Below, in pieces: positions 53,768 through 63,205 of a stretch of 64,000 nt of DNA (position 1 is the stretch's first letter; each line of letters starts with the position of its first letter). The DNA is from Trebonia sp963795335 (lineage in GTDB: Bacteria > Actinomycetota > Actinomycetes > Streptosporangiales > Streptosporangiaceae), in contig CAWCHI010000019.1 in NCBI GenBank assembly GCA_963795335.1, forward strand, positions 1 to 64,000, read 5' to 3'. The position numbers were made by a program, and so were the translations under genes. The notes beneath the pieces are model-generated. The model saw only the letters and a list, made by a program, of their open reading frames with translations. It did no database searches and was not told the origin of the DNA.

Positions 53768-55590
53768 GTGTCCTCCAGCCCAGTCGCCGCCCTCTGGCGG
53801 CTGCGCCCCTACCTGCGCCCGTACCGCCGCCAGCTCGCCGGCATGATCGCCGCGGCGGTCGCCGTGGAGGCCGCCGACATCACCATCCCGCTGCTGGCCA
53901 AGGTCGTGATCGACGACGCCATCAGCCATCACGAGCGCGGCCTGCTGCTGCCGATCGGATGCTCGCGATCGGCCTCGGGGCCGCCTCGGCCGCCCTCAGC
54001 CTGGTCCGCCGCTGGGTGCAGGGCAACGCGGTGGCCGACATGGAGAAGTCGATCAGGGGCGACCTGTACCGGCACCTGCAGCGGCTGGAGCCCGCGTTCC
54101 ACGACGAGTGGCAGTCCGGCCAGCTGCTGTCGCGGGCGACGACCGACCTCGGCGCGATCCGCCGGTTCGCCGGCTTCGGGGTGGTGTTCCTGTTCATCTC
54201 GGTGATGACTTCACCGCCGTGACCGGCTTGCTCATCACCCTGAACTGGTGGCTCGGGCTGATCACCGGGGCGATGTTCGCCCCGGTGCTGGTGTTCTGCA
54301 CCCGGTTCGAGCGGCGCTACTCGGTGCTCGCCCGCCGCGCGCAGGACCAGGACGGCGACCTGACCACGCTGGTCGAGGAGGCCTCGACCGGGGTCCGGGT
54401 GCTCAAGGCGCTCGGCCGCGGGCCGGAGGCCGGCCGCAGCCCACCTGGCCCAGGCGGAGCGGCTCGGCGAGACCCGGGTCGGCATGGCCCGCCTGCTGGG
54501 CGCCTTCTGGTCCACCCTCGACCTGGTCCCGAACGCGGTCATCGCCCTGGCCGTCGTCCTCGGCGCGGTGGCGGTCAGCCAGCACAGCATGACCATCGGC
54601 GGGCTGGTCGCCTTCATCACCCTCGCGCTGCAGCTGGTCTGGCCGGTCGAGGCGCTCGGCTACGTGCTCGCCTCGGGTGAGGAGGCCGCCACCGCGGCCC
54701 AGCGGGTGCTGGAGATCTTCGACACCCAGCCCGCGATCACCAGCTCAGAACCCGCCCCAGAGCCCGGCCCGGTGTCAGCGCCCGCCCCGGCTGCCCGCGG
54801 CCGGGCGGCTGGGCCGGCGGCCGTGCGGCCCGCCCGGCCGCGTCCGGGGTAGCGGCGGCGGAGCTCGCGCACGTCCGGCTCGAGCATGCCGGCTTCGCCT
54901 ACCCGGGCGGCACTCCCCCGGTGCTGCGGGACGTCAGCCTGACCGTGGCGCGCGGGGAGACGCTGGTCATCACCGGCGCGACCGGATCGGGCAAGACGAC
55001 GCTGCTGCAACTGGTGCCCCGGCTGGCCGACGCGACCAGCGGGCGGGTGCTGACTGGACGGCACCGACGTGCGCGACATCCCGCTGCCGGCGCTGCGGCG
55101 GCGCCGTCGGCTGCGCCTTCGAGGAGGCGACGCTGTTCTCGGCCAGCGTCCGGGAGAACGTCACCTTCGGCGCGCCGGACGCGACCGACGAGGAGATCGA
55201 GGCGGCCCTGGCCGCCGCCCAGGCCCGGTTCGCCTATGACCTGCCCTGGGGCCTCGACACCCGGATCGGCGAGCAGGGCATGGCCCTGTCGGGCGGGCAG
55301 CGGCAGCGGGTCGCGCTCGCCCGCGCGATCCTGCAGCGGCCCGAGGTGCTGATCCTCGACGACCCGCTGTCGGCGCTGGACGTGCAGACCGAGGAGCGGG
55401 TGACGCAGGCGCTGCGACCAGGTGCTGGCCGGCGTGACGGCGCTGGTGGTGGCGCACCGGCCGTCGACCGTCGCCCTCGCCGACCGGGTCGCGCTGCTGG
55501 ACGGCGGGGTGATCACCGCGGTCGGCAGCCACCGGGAGCTGATGGCGGCCCAGCCCGGCTACGCCGCCCTGATGACGATGGAGGAGGTGA
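53768..55590 (+). pseudogene. heterodimeric ABC exporter subunit 1, multiple frameshifts
   Basis: Fused membrane-ATPase half of a multidrug-type ABC exporter, about 605 codons, broken into at least seven frames. The membrane part runs RLRPYLRPYRRQLAGMIAAA through RRWVQGNAVADMEKSIRGDL to VAFITLALQLVWPVEALG. The ATPase has Walker A GATGSGKTT, FEEATLFSASVRENVTFGAP, signature LSGGQRQRVALAR and Walker B VLILDDPLSALD, where Asp replaces the catalytic Glu, as in degenerate sites of heterodimeric exporters. Shifts fall near 53960, 54215, 54430, 54820, 55055, 55105 and 55415. Codon composition is undisturbed between them, so sequencing error or very recent loss is likely. GTG 53768 begins VSSSPVAALWRL; the 3' end is approximate. 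Confidence 0.75.
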
Positions 55591-57494
55591 CCGGAGCACG
55601 GAGACGGCGCGTCGACGTAGACGGGGGCGCCGGACACCGGCGCCGGCCGCCGCACCGGCCCGGCGTCGTGGCGCGGCATCGCGACCGAGCAGGTGGACGA
55701 GGTCTCGGCCCCGCTCGAGGCGCTGCTGCGCAAGCGCAGCCGCCGGCTGCTGGGCGACCTGCTGCGCCCGCACCGGCGGGCGGTCACGCTGACCGCGGCC
55801 GCGATCGTGGTGGCGTCGCTGTGCCTCGCTGGCCGGCCCCTGGCTGATCGGCCTCGCGATCGACAACGGCATCCCGCCGCTGGTGAGCCGGTCCGACCCG
55901 GTGCCGCTGCTGCGCATCGCGGCGCGTGTTCGCGCGTGACGGTGCTGATCCAGGCGGCGGCGACGCGGATGTTCGTCACCCTCACCGGCCGGTTCGGCCA
56001 GGCGGTGGTGCTGGAGCTGCGCCGCCGGCTGTTCGCGCACCTGCTGCGGCTGCCGGTGTCGTTCCACGAGTCCTACACCTCGGGGCGGGTGATCTCCCGG
56101 CAGACGTCGGACGTCGACGCGATCTCGGAGCTGTTCAACGAGGGCCTCGACGGGCTGATCACCGCGGTGCTGTCGTGCCTCGTCCTGGTCGGCACCGGGA
56201 TGCTGCTGCTGGACTGGCGGCTGGGGCTGGTGGTGCTGAGCCGGGTTCATCCCGCTGGCCTGGCTGGCGGTCTGGTTCCGCCGCGAGTCGGCGATCGCCT
56301 ACCGGCGGATCAGGGAGGCCAACGCGCTGGTCATCGTGCACTTCGTGGAGACCTTCGGCGGCCTGCGGGCGGTCCAGGCGTTCCGCCGGGAGCGGCGGAA
56401 CGAGGAGATCTTCGACGACGCTGTCCGCCGACTACGCCCGGGCCAGCAAGCGGTCCTCGCAGATCAACGCCATCTTCGCGCCCGGAATCGCGATGGTCGG
56501 CAACGTGATCATCGGGGTGGTGCTGTGCTACGGCGGGCTGCTGGTGCTCGACGGCACATCAAGGTCGGCGTGCTCGCCTCGTTCCTGCTGTACCTGCAGC
56601 GCTTCTTCGACCCGCTGCAGGACGTGTCGCAGTTCTACAACACGTTCCAGAGCGCGGCGTCGGCCCTGGAGAAGATCTCCGGCGTGCTGGAGGAGGAGCC
56701 ATCCGTGGCCGACCCGCCCGCCGCCGCGGCCGCCCTGGCGCCGCTGCCGGGCGCCGGGGGCGGCCGCCGGGTCCAGTTCCGCGGGGTCCGGTTCGGCTAC
56801 CGGACGGCGGTCGTGCTGCCGCGGCTCGAGCTGGACATCCCGGCCGGGCAGACGGTGGCCCTGGTGGGCGAGACCGGGGCGGGCAAGACGACCGTGGCGC
56901 GGCTGCTGGCCCGGTTCTACGACCCGGACGAGGGACAGGTGCTGCTCGACGGGACCGACCTGCGAGACCTGCCCGACGCCCGGCTGCGCCAGGAGGTCGT
57001 GCTGATCACCCAGGAGTCGTTCCTGTTCGAGGGCACGGTCGACGGAGAACATCAGGCTCGGCCGCCCGTCGGCGAGCGACGCCGAGGTGGAGGCGGCCGC
57101 CCGCGCGATCGGCGCCCACCCGTTCATCGCGGCACTGCCGGACGGCTACGCGACCAAGGTCGGCAAGCGCGGGGGCAGGCTGTCGGCGGGCCAGCGGCAG
57201 CTGCTGTCGTTCTGCCGGGCGTTCCTGGCGGCACCATCGGTGCTGGTCCTCGACGAGGCCACCGCGCTGCTCGACATCCCGTCGGAGCGGCTGGTGCAGT
57301 CGGCCCTGCGGACCGTGCTGGCCGGGCGCACGGCGCTGATCATCGCGCACCGGCTGTCGACCGTCGCGATCGCCGACCGGGTGCTGGTCCTGCGGGCGGG
57401 CGAGGTGATCGAGGACGGGTCCCCGGCCGAGCTGATGGCGGGCACCGGGGAGTACGCCGACCTGCACGCCCGCTGGGCCGCCAGCCTCGCCTGA
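55587..57494 (+). pseudogene. heterodimeric ABC exporter subunit 2, multiple frameshifts
   Basis: Partner half-exporter of about 630 codons. The N-terminus shows SWRGIATEQVDEVSAPLEALL and RRLLGDLLRPHRRAVTL, a signature of the actinobacterial second subunit. Membrane segments follow, then Walker A GETGAGKTT, LITQESFLFEGTV, the signature LSAGQRQLLSFCRAF and Walker B VLVLDEATALLD with an intact catalytic Glu. Shifts are seen near 55825, 55926, 55937, 56242, 56418, 56556 and 57043, six looking like single insertions and one a deletion. Together with subunit 1 it should form an exporter with one good and one degenerate ATP site. The start overlaps the end of subunit 1, consistent with translational coupling. 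Confidence 0.75.
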
Positions 57495-57591
57495 CCCGGG
57501 TGAGCCCGGCGTCACCCGGCCAGGTGATTCACCGCCGGCGGCGGGGGGCGGCGTAAAGTAAGGCACGCAGTCCTGTCTGCGAGGGGGCACC

Positions 57592-60286
57592 GTGGCGCCA
57601 GCTCACCGGTACGCGCCCGCCGGGACGTCACCCGCGGCCGCGGCCCGGGACGGAGTCGTCAGCCGGCCCGGGCTCTTCCGCCTGCTCGCTGAGGCCGGGC
57701 GGGTCACGGTGGTATCGGCGTCGGCCGGCAGCGGGAAGACGCTGCTGCTGCGGTCCTGGGCCGCCCAGGCGGACCAGGCGGGCCGGGTCGCATGGGTCGC
57801 GGTGCAGGGCGAGCAGCGCCACCCGCAGGGCTTCTGGCTGTCGGTGCTCGGCGCGCTGCGGGACACCCCCGTCGGGTCGGCGCTTGTGCGGCCCCTGACG
57901 GCGGCGCCCGAGCTGGACGGCGAGGCGCTCGTGGAACGGCTGCTCACTGACCTCGGCGGGCTGGCAGACCGGCTCTGGCTGGTCATCGACGACGTGCACG
58001 AGCTGCGCTCGGACGAGGCGCTGCGCCAGCTCGAGCTGCTGGTGATGCGGGGGCCCAGCGCCCTCCGGTTCGTCCTCGTGAGCCGGCGTGACCTGCGGCT
58101 CGGCCTGCACCGCCTGCGGCTGGCAGGAGAACTGACCGAGATCAGGTCGGCAGACCTGCGGTTCACACCGGCGGAGGCACGCGAGCTTTTCGAAGCGGCC
58201 GGGATCATGTTGCCCGGTGCGGCCCTCGGGCAGCTCTACGAGCGAACGGAAGGCTGGGCGGCCGGACTCCGGCTGGCGGCGCTGTCGCTGGCCGGGCACC
58301 CCGATCCGGAGCGATTCGCGGCCGAGTTCTCCGGCAGCGAGCGCACCGTGGCGGAATACCTGCTGGCGGAGGTGCTTGACCGCCAGCCTGCCGAGGTCCG
58401 CCGGCTGCTGCTGCGAACGTCCCTCCTCGACCGGGTCAACGGGGAGCTGGCCGACCTGCTGACGGGAAGTCAGGGCGGCGAACGAGTCCTGCAGCAGCTC
58501 GAGCAGGCCGGCGCGTTCGTGGTCGCGCTGGACGCCGGACGGTCCTGGTTCCGCTACCACCAGCTGTTCGCCGACCTGCTCCAGCTGGAACTGCGGGGCA
58601 CCGCGGCGGCCGAACTGCCGGTGCTGCACGCTGCCGCGGCCGGCTGGCACGCAGCACACGGGGAAGCCACGGAGGCGGTCCGCCATGCCCTGGCCGCGGA
58701 GGACTGGGGGCTGGGCGCCCGGCTCCTCGCGGACAACTGGGCCGGACTCGGCCTGAGCGGGCTCGGTGCCACCGCGCGCGAACTGCTGGCCCGGTTCCCG
58801 GCCCACGTCGTCAGCGCGGACGCGGAACTGGCGGCCCGGATGGCAGGGGTCGAGCTGGGACGCGGCTCCCTGGGGGCAGCCGAGCGCTACCTCGCGCTGG
58901 CCACCGCCGGACTCGAGTCGGTACCGGCGGACCGGCGTGGGCGCGCGAACGTGGTCATCGCTGTCGTCCGCATGCGGCTGGCCCGTCACCGCGGGGACCT
59001 CGGCGCGGTCGCCGGGCAGGCGCGGCCCCTGCTGGCAGGGGACGAGGCGAGTGACCTGACGCGCCAGCCCGGCCTGGGCGAGGACCTGCGGGCGCTGGCG
59101 CTGCTCAACCTCGGCATCGCCGAGATGTGGACCGCGCACCTCGAGGCGGCCGAACCGCACCTGACGGAGGGCATCGCCGTCGCCCGCCGGATCGGGCGTC
59201 CCTTTCTCGAGGTCACCGGCCTGGCGCAGCGAGCCCAGCTGGTCAGCTGGCGGTCGTTCCCGCTCGGGGCCAAGCAGAGCAGGGACGCCATCGAGCTGGC
59301 CACCCGCCACGGCTGGGCCCAGGAGCCGGTCGCCGGCCCGGCTTACCTGGCCCTCGGCATGGCGATGGTCGCACTGGGACGGCTCGAGGAAGCCGAAGTG
59401 GCCCTCAACCAGGCCGAGCGGACGGTCCCGGCCGAGGCGGACCCGGCCGCCGGGATGCGGCTGCGCTACTCGCGCGGCCTGCTGGAATGGGTCAGCGGGC
59501 ACCTCGACACCGCCCTGGATGAGTTCGACGCGGCTGAGCGGCTGGCCGGGCTGATGGTAGCGGAGCACGCGCTGGCGACGCCGGCTGCGGTCACACCGGT
59601 TGCAGCTGCTGGTACGGCTGGGCCAGACCCAACGGGCCGAACGGACCATGGCCGGCCTGGATGACCAGGAGCGCGACGGCCTGGAGATGCGCAATGCCAG
59701 GGCCGCGCTCCAGCTGGCGCTCGGTGACCCGGAGGCCGCGACGGCCATCCTGGCCCCCATCAGGGACGGCTCCGCTTCCCTGCCGAACGCTCACCTCTGG
59801 GACGTGCAGGCGCGCCTGCTGGAGGCGATCGCCCGTGACACGCTGGGCGATCGCGCCGCCGCCAGCCGCGCCCTGGAGGGTGCGCTCGACCTGGCCGCAC
59901 CGGAGGGCCTGGTGCTGCCGTTCCTCATTGACCCGGCACCGGGGCTGCTGGACCGCCACCGCCGGCTAGGCACTGCCCGCACCCCCTTCATCGCCGAGGT
60001 CCTGAGCCGGCTTGCCGGGGAGACAGCGCCGGGGGGGCGGCACCAGGAGACGGTCGCGGGGCGGGGCCTGCGCGAACCACTCAGCCACGGCGAGACCCGC
60101 GTGCTGCGCTACCTGCCGACCGCGCTCTCGGCTCCTGAGATCGCTGGCGAGCTCTACCTGTCGGTGAACACGGTCAAGACGCACATGCGCCACCTCTACG
60201 ACAAGCTCGGTGTGCACCGGCGCCACGAGGCGGTGGAGCGGGCCCGCGCACTCGGCTTGCTCGCCCCGGCCCCGCGAACTCGCTGA
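57592..60286 (+). CDS. LAL-type (MalT-like) LuxR transcriptional activator, frame-shifted
   Basis: A large ATP-binding LuxR regulator of about 898 codons. The P-loop SASAGSGKT is at about 42-50 and Walker B LWLVIDDVHEL near 126-136, followed by the STAND/MalT-type helical arms and tetratricopeptide-like repeats. One extra G near 59592 breaks the frame: before it the protein ends EHALATP, after it continues RLQLLVRLGQTQRAERT. The C-terminal LuxR HTH reads ALSAPEIAGELYLSVNTVKT and HMRHLYDKLGVHRRHEAV. GTG 57592 has GAGGGGGC 4-11 nt upstream. It activates transcription when ATP and an inducer are bound. Its targets may include the exporter upstream or the genes downstream, both on the same strand. 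Confidence 0.88.
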
Positions 60287-60415
60287 GCCGCGCGCATTCC
60301 AGACCGCCCCGGGTGACCGGCGAGCATCACCCTCCCGGGTGACGTGCGCTCACCCTGCCTGGCGCGAGGCTTACTGTCATCGGGTGTCCGGCCCGGCGAC
60401 AGGAGGACGACGGAA

Positions 60416-60724
60416 ATGCGGACAGTGACGCTGGGACGTACCGGCCTGGAGGTGACCCCGCTCGCCTACGGCACCTGGCGGTTCGGGGGCCCGGTCGGCG
60501 AGCGGGCGGCGGTGACCGGCGTCGAGTACACGCGGTCACTCGGCATCAGCTTCTTCGGCGCGGCGCAGGCCTGCGGATCTGGCCGCTCCGAGCGGCTGCT
60601 CGGCCTGGACGGGAGCGCGCGCGCCCTGGACCTCACCCTCGGTCAGGGGGACCTGGCCGAGATCGACCGCATCCTGGCCGCCGCCACCGCGACCGGCGGC
60701 CCGACCCCGGCGGGAATGGAATGA
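60416..60724 (+). pseudogene. aldo/keto reductase relic with large internal deletion
   Basis: A 102-residue frame that contains only the two ends of an aldo/keto reductase. Residues 1-66 match the N-terminus (MRTVTLGRTGLEVTPLAYGT, then SLGISFFGAAQACGSGRSER), and residues 68-102 match the C-terminus (LTLGQGDLAEIDRILAAA, GPTPAGM). About 230 residues of barrel are missing without loss of frame. In addition, the catalytic Asp and Tyr of the usual FFDTAQAYG motif are Gly and Cys here (FFGAAQACG). It cannot be an active reductase. A perfect AGGAGG precedes ATG 60416 and its stop overlaps the next start, so it may persist as a translated leader of the dehydrogenase gene. Confidence 0.8.
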
Positions 60725-61646
60725 ACACCATGGTCACAGTCCCGGGAGACACGGCGTCGACGCCCGCTGCCCCGGTCATCGCGTTTCTCGGCACCGGCCG
60801 GATGGGCGGCCCGATGGCAGCCAACCTGGCCCGGGCCGGCTTCACCGTGCGGGCGTGGGACCGCACCGCCAGCCACGCGGCCGCGCTGGCCGGGCCGGCG
60901 CGGCCGCGGCGGCCAGTCCCGCTGAAGCGGTCAGGGGCGCCGGCATCGTGATCACCATGGTCGCGGACGGGCCCGCCACGGAGCAGGACTGGCAGGGGCT
61001 GCGGGAGGAGCTGACCCCCGGCCTGATCTGGATCCAGATGGGCACCATCGGACTCGACTGGACCGACCGGCTCGCCAACACAGCCGCCCGGGACGGGGTG
61101 AGCTTCATCGACGCCCCGGTCTCCGGCAGCCAGGGGCCGGCCAAGGCCGGCCAGCTGACCATCCTGGCCAGCGGGCCCGGCTGGCTGCGGGAGGCCGTCA
61201 GCCCGGTGTTCGACGTGCTCGGCCGGGCCACCGTCTGGTTCGGCCCGGCCGGCGGCGGCACCCGGGCCAAGCTCGTGCTCAACAACTGGCTGGCCGACCT
61301 GGCCGAGGCCGTAGCGGAGACGCTTTCCTTCGCCCGCGGGCTCGGCCTGGACCCGGCCCAGATCGTGGACCTGCTGGAGTCGACGCCGCTCGGATCGCCG
61401 TACGCGGTGCAAAAGGCCCGCGTCATGCTGGCCGGCGACTTCGCCCCGGCCTTCGCGCTCAAGCACGCGCTCAAGGACGCCGACCTCGCCGTGCGGGCCG
61501 CACGGGCCAGCGGCACCGAACTCCCGCTCACCAGCGCGCTGCTGCCCCGGTGGCGGCACGCCGCGACCGGGCACGCCGACGACGACGTGGCCGCCGTCTA
61601 CACCGCGGCTGGCTGGCGAGCACCCGGTAGTCAAGTAGTGGCTTGA
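60721..61646 (+). CDS. 3-hydroxyisobutyrate dehydrogenase-type reductase, frame-shifted
   Basis: NAD(P)-dependent beta-hydroxyacid dehydrogenase of about 308 codons after correcting one shift near 60900. The Rossmann motif is in IAFLGTGRMGGPMAANLARAG; the substrate loop DAPVSGSQGPAKAGQLTILASG and the catalytic Lys in GGTRAKLVLNNWLADLAEA are intact. ATG 60721 overlaps the relic's stop (ATGA), giving translational coupling. Members oxidise 3-hydroxyisobutyrate, tartronate semialdehyde or related acids; the exact substrate is unknown. The C-terminal half looks complete. A hairpin sits at the stop codon. Confidence 0.85.
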
Positions 61647-61649
61647 CTA
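61628..61649. terminator. inverted repeat at the end of the dehydrogenase gene
   Basis: TAGTCAAG (61628-61635) and CTTGACTA (61642-61649) form an 8-bp perfect stem with a 6-nt loop that includes the stop codon TGA. There is no T-tract, so it could be a weak terminator or an operator. Confidence 0.4.
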
Positions 61650-62065
61650 TCGTCCTGTGGGAGGCGAGGCGAGCTGGGCTGGTGCGGACGACGGAAGGCC
61701 GAGGCGCAGCCGGCGATCGTGGCGGCCGAGTTCAACTCCGGGGCACCACCCTGACTGGACCGAGCAGGGCGCTGACCTGGACGGCTCGACGGGTCTGAGG
61801 CGCCCCGGCTGCGCGAGGGCGGACCGAGCGGTGAAGCTCGACGGGCTCGCCAAGTACCTGAGCTGACCGGCCCCGCCGGAACACGTGGCCGTGTGAGGGG
61901 GGGAACTAGTCGAACACGTATTCCGTCTTGCGGGAATCCGTAGTAACTTATTAGCTCAGAGTACCTAGCCGAGAGTACCCAGCCGAGATGGCGGCCCGCC
62001 GTCCGCAGCGGGTCTGTGGAGAAGGGCTGTCCGTCAGCAAGGCTGTCCGTAAAAGGGTGCGGCCT
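61650..62065. other. gene-free region with short direct repeats upstream of recombinase-like gene
   Basis: About 415 bp without a convincing gene. Two 14-bp copies of AGAGTACC[T/C]AGCCG are directly adjacent (61958-61971 and 61972-61985), and two copies of GGCTGTCCGT lie at 62025-62034 and 62041-62050. The local base composition is lower in GC than usual around 61910-61990. These look like regulatory or recombination-site motifs for the neighbouring unit. A 69-codon open frame at 61657-61866 is probably not real. Confidence 0.5.
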
Positions 62066-62091
62066 GGGTTTAACGACATGTCGTTAAACCC
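62066..62091. promoter_or_regulatory. 26-bp perfect palindrome, probable operator
   Basis: The half-site GGGTTTAACGACA is followed directly by its exact complement, giving a 26-bp dyad centred between 62078 and 62079. It ends 18 bp before the -10 box at 62109 and so covers the expected -35. A protein bound here would block transcription of the recombinase-derived gene. A palindrome of this length in GC-rich DNA is not expected by chance. It could alternatively be a recombination crossover site. Confidence 0.75.
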
Positions 62092-62108
62092 GGGATCGCC
62101 CTTTGCTG

Positions 62109-62114
62109 TACAGT
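62109..62114 (+). promoter_or_regulatory. -10 box TACAGT of a leaderless promoter
   Basis: TACAGT matches the actinobacterial TAnnnT -10 consensus and ends 6 nt before ATG 62121, so transcription would start at or within a base of the start codon. No usable RBS exists (GAGG is 1 nt from the ATG), consistent with leaderless translation. Confidence 0.65.
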
Positions 62115-62120
62115 TGAGGC

Positions 62121-62978
62121 ATGCACGTGCTGAGCGCGGTGACGGGCGCAGACGCCGACGCGGCCCGGGAGTTCCCGCCGTCGCGGCTACCCGAGTGCCT
62201 CGCGTCGCTCCAGGCGGGCGACGTGCTCGTGGTGGACGGCCTGGCCGAGCTGGGCCGGAGCCAGCGCGAGGTCCTGGCCGCGGTCGGCGAAGTGCGGCGG
62301 CGGGAGGCCGGACTGCGCGCGCTGCGCGAGGGCCTGGACACCACCGCCCCGGGCGGGGACGCTATCTTCCGCTTGTCGGCCGGCCTGGCCGAGCTCGGCC
62401 GGGACGCTGTCTCAGCTGGGACCAGTGCCGGGCTGGCGGCGGCCCGGGCCCGGGGCAAGCGGCTCGGGCGGCCGCCCGCGCTCACCCCCGCGCAGCTGCG
62501 GGATGTGCGGGAGCTGCTGCTGCGGCCCGGCAACACGGTCGCCGGGGTCGCCCGCGAGGTCGGGGTCAGCCGGTCAACCCTGTACAAGTACCTGCCGGGC
62601 GCTGTGGGCGGCGGGGCGGGCGCCGGATCCGGCCAGCCCGCCGCGCACCTGGCGCCCTACCAGGCCCGTCCCGGGCGCCGGGTGCTGGTCCTGGACGACC
62701 TGGCGGACTTGCGGGGCCCGGTCGCGGGCCAGGTCGAGCTGCCGCTGCGGCTGTTCTGGAGCCTGCCGGGTCACCGCTTCGACCTGAGCGACCCCGACGC
62801 GCGGCTGTGGTACTACCAGACGGTCCTGCGGGAGGCCAGCAGGCCCGGTGACCTGGCCGATCACCTCGACGGGGCGACGCTGGCCCGGTTGTGGCCGGAG
62901 CTGTACCTGCCGCGCGGGGTCCGGCGCGCGTGGGAGGAATCCCATCCGGCGCTGCTGGCGGCGGCTACCAGGCCGTGA
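62121..62978 (+). CDS. serine-recombinase-derived DNA-binding protein with novel C-terminal domain
   Basis: A 285-residue protein. Residues 1-112 derive from a serine resolvase catalytic domain: DVLVVDGLAELGRSQREVLA aligns with the LDRLGRS segment and TTAPGGDAIFRLSAGLAELG with the family's PGG-FH-LAALAE helix. The nucleophilic Ser motif (ARVST) is absent and the first Arg of the DRLGR motif is Glu, so strand exchange is not expected. Residues 113-160 are a Hin-type HTH (GRPPALTPAQLRDVRELLL; VAREVGVSRSTLYKYLPG). Residues 175-285 form a domain I do not recognise (RPGRRVLVLDDLADLRGPV to EESHPALLAAATRP). The palindrome 30 bp upstream is the probable binding site. It likely acts as a repressor, and as antitoxin if the next gene is toxic. 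Confidence 0.75.
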   Translation: MHVLSAVTGADADAAREFPPSRLPECLASLQAGDVLVVDGLAELGRSQREVLAAVGEVRRREAGLRALREGLDTTAPGGDAIFRLSAGLAELGRDAVSAGTSAGLAAARARGKRLGRPPALTPAQLRDVRELLLRPGNTVAGVAREVGVSRSTLYKYLPGAVGGGAGAGSGQPAAHLAPYQARPGRRVLVLDDLADLRGPVAGQVELPLRLFWSLPGHRFDLSDPDARLWYYQTVLREASRPGDLADHLDGATLARLWPELYLPRGVRRAWEESHPALLAAATRP

Positions 62979-63148
62979 GGCGGTACGAAACCCACGGGAA
63001 CGGCGTGACCCTCCCGCCGCCGACGACCGCGTTGGCGTTCGTCACCGAGTAGGAGCTGCTGCCGCAGGTCACCGTCTGGCCGTCCGCTACCCGGAAAGGT
63101 TGCCTGGCGGACCCCGGCCGTCCGGCGGCGCTTGCTACGCTAGAACAT
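62979..63148. promoter_or_regulatory. inter-gene region with second leaderless promoter
   Basis: About 170 bp between the recombinase-derived gene and the mini-ORF. TACGCT at 63136-63141 fits TAnnnT and lies 7 nt before ATG 63149, a leaderless arrangement. This would give the nucleotidyltransferase its own promoter, independent of the palindrome. On the minus strand the same stretch reads a cysteine-containing, beta-rich segment (DGQTVTCGSSSYSVTNANAV) that could be a relic of an older gene. Confidence 0.5.
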
Positions 63149-63205
63149 ATGAGCGGGAAGACGGGCAGGCAGCGCGGCGCGCCGCCGCCCGCCGTCACGG
63201 CCTGA
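63149..63205 (+). CDS. 18-codon mini-ORF coupled to nucleotidyltransferase
   Basis: ATG 63149 opens an 18-residue frame (MSGKTGRQRGAPPPAVTA) whose stop TGA overlaps the next ATG as TGATG (63203-63207). It starts immediately after a leaderless-type promoter, and the nucleotidyltransferase has no RBS of its own, so ribosomes finishing the mini-ORF could restart there. It may be a pure coupling device. Alternatively, it is the true N-terminus of the next gene separated by an indel; the coding frames differ. Confidence 0.45.
   Translation: MSGKTGRQRGAPPPAVTA

Noticed and set aside
53768..57494. Programmed frameshifting in the ABC exporter genes
   Set aside because: Fourteen shifts of both signs with no slippery-site pattern are not compatible with programmed recoding.
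61657..61866. 69-codon plus-strand open frame after the dehydrogenase gene
   Set aside because: Arg/Gly/Pro-rich, no RBS and no recognisable motif.
62066..62091. Intrinsic terminator
   Set aside because: The palindrome has no loop, no T-tract and lies directly at a promoter rather than after a gene.
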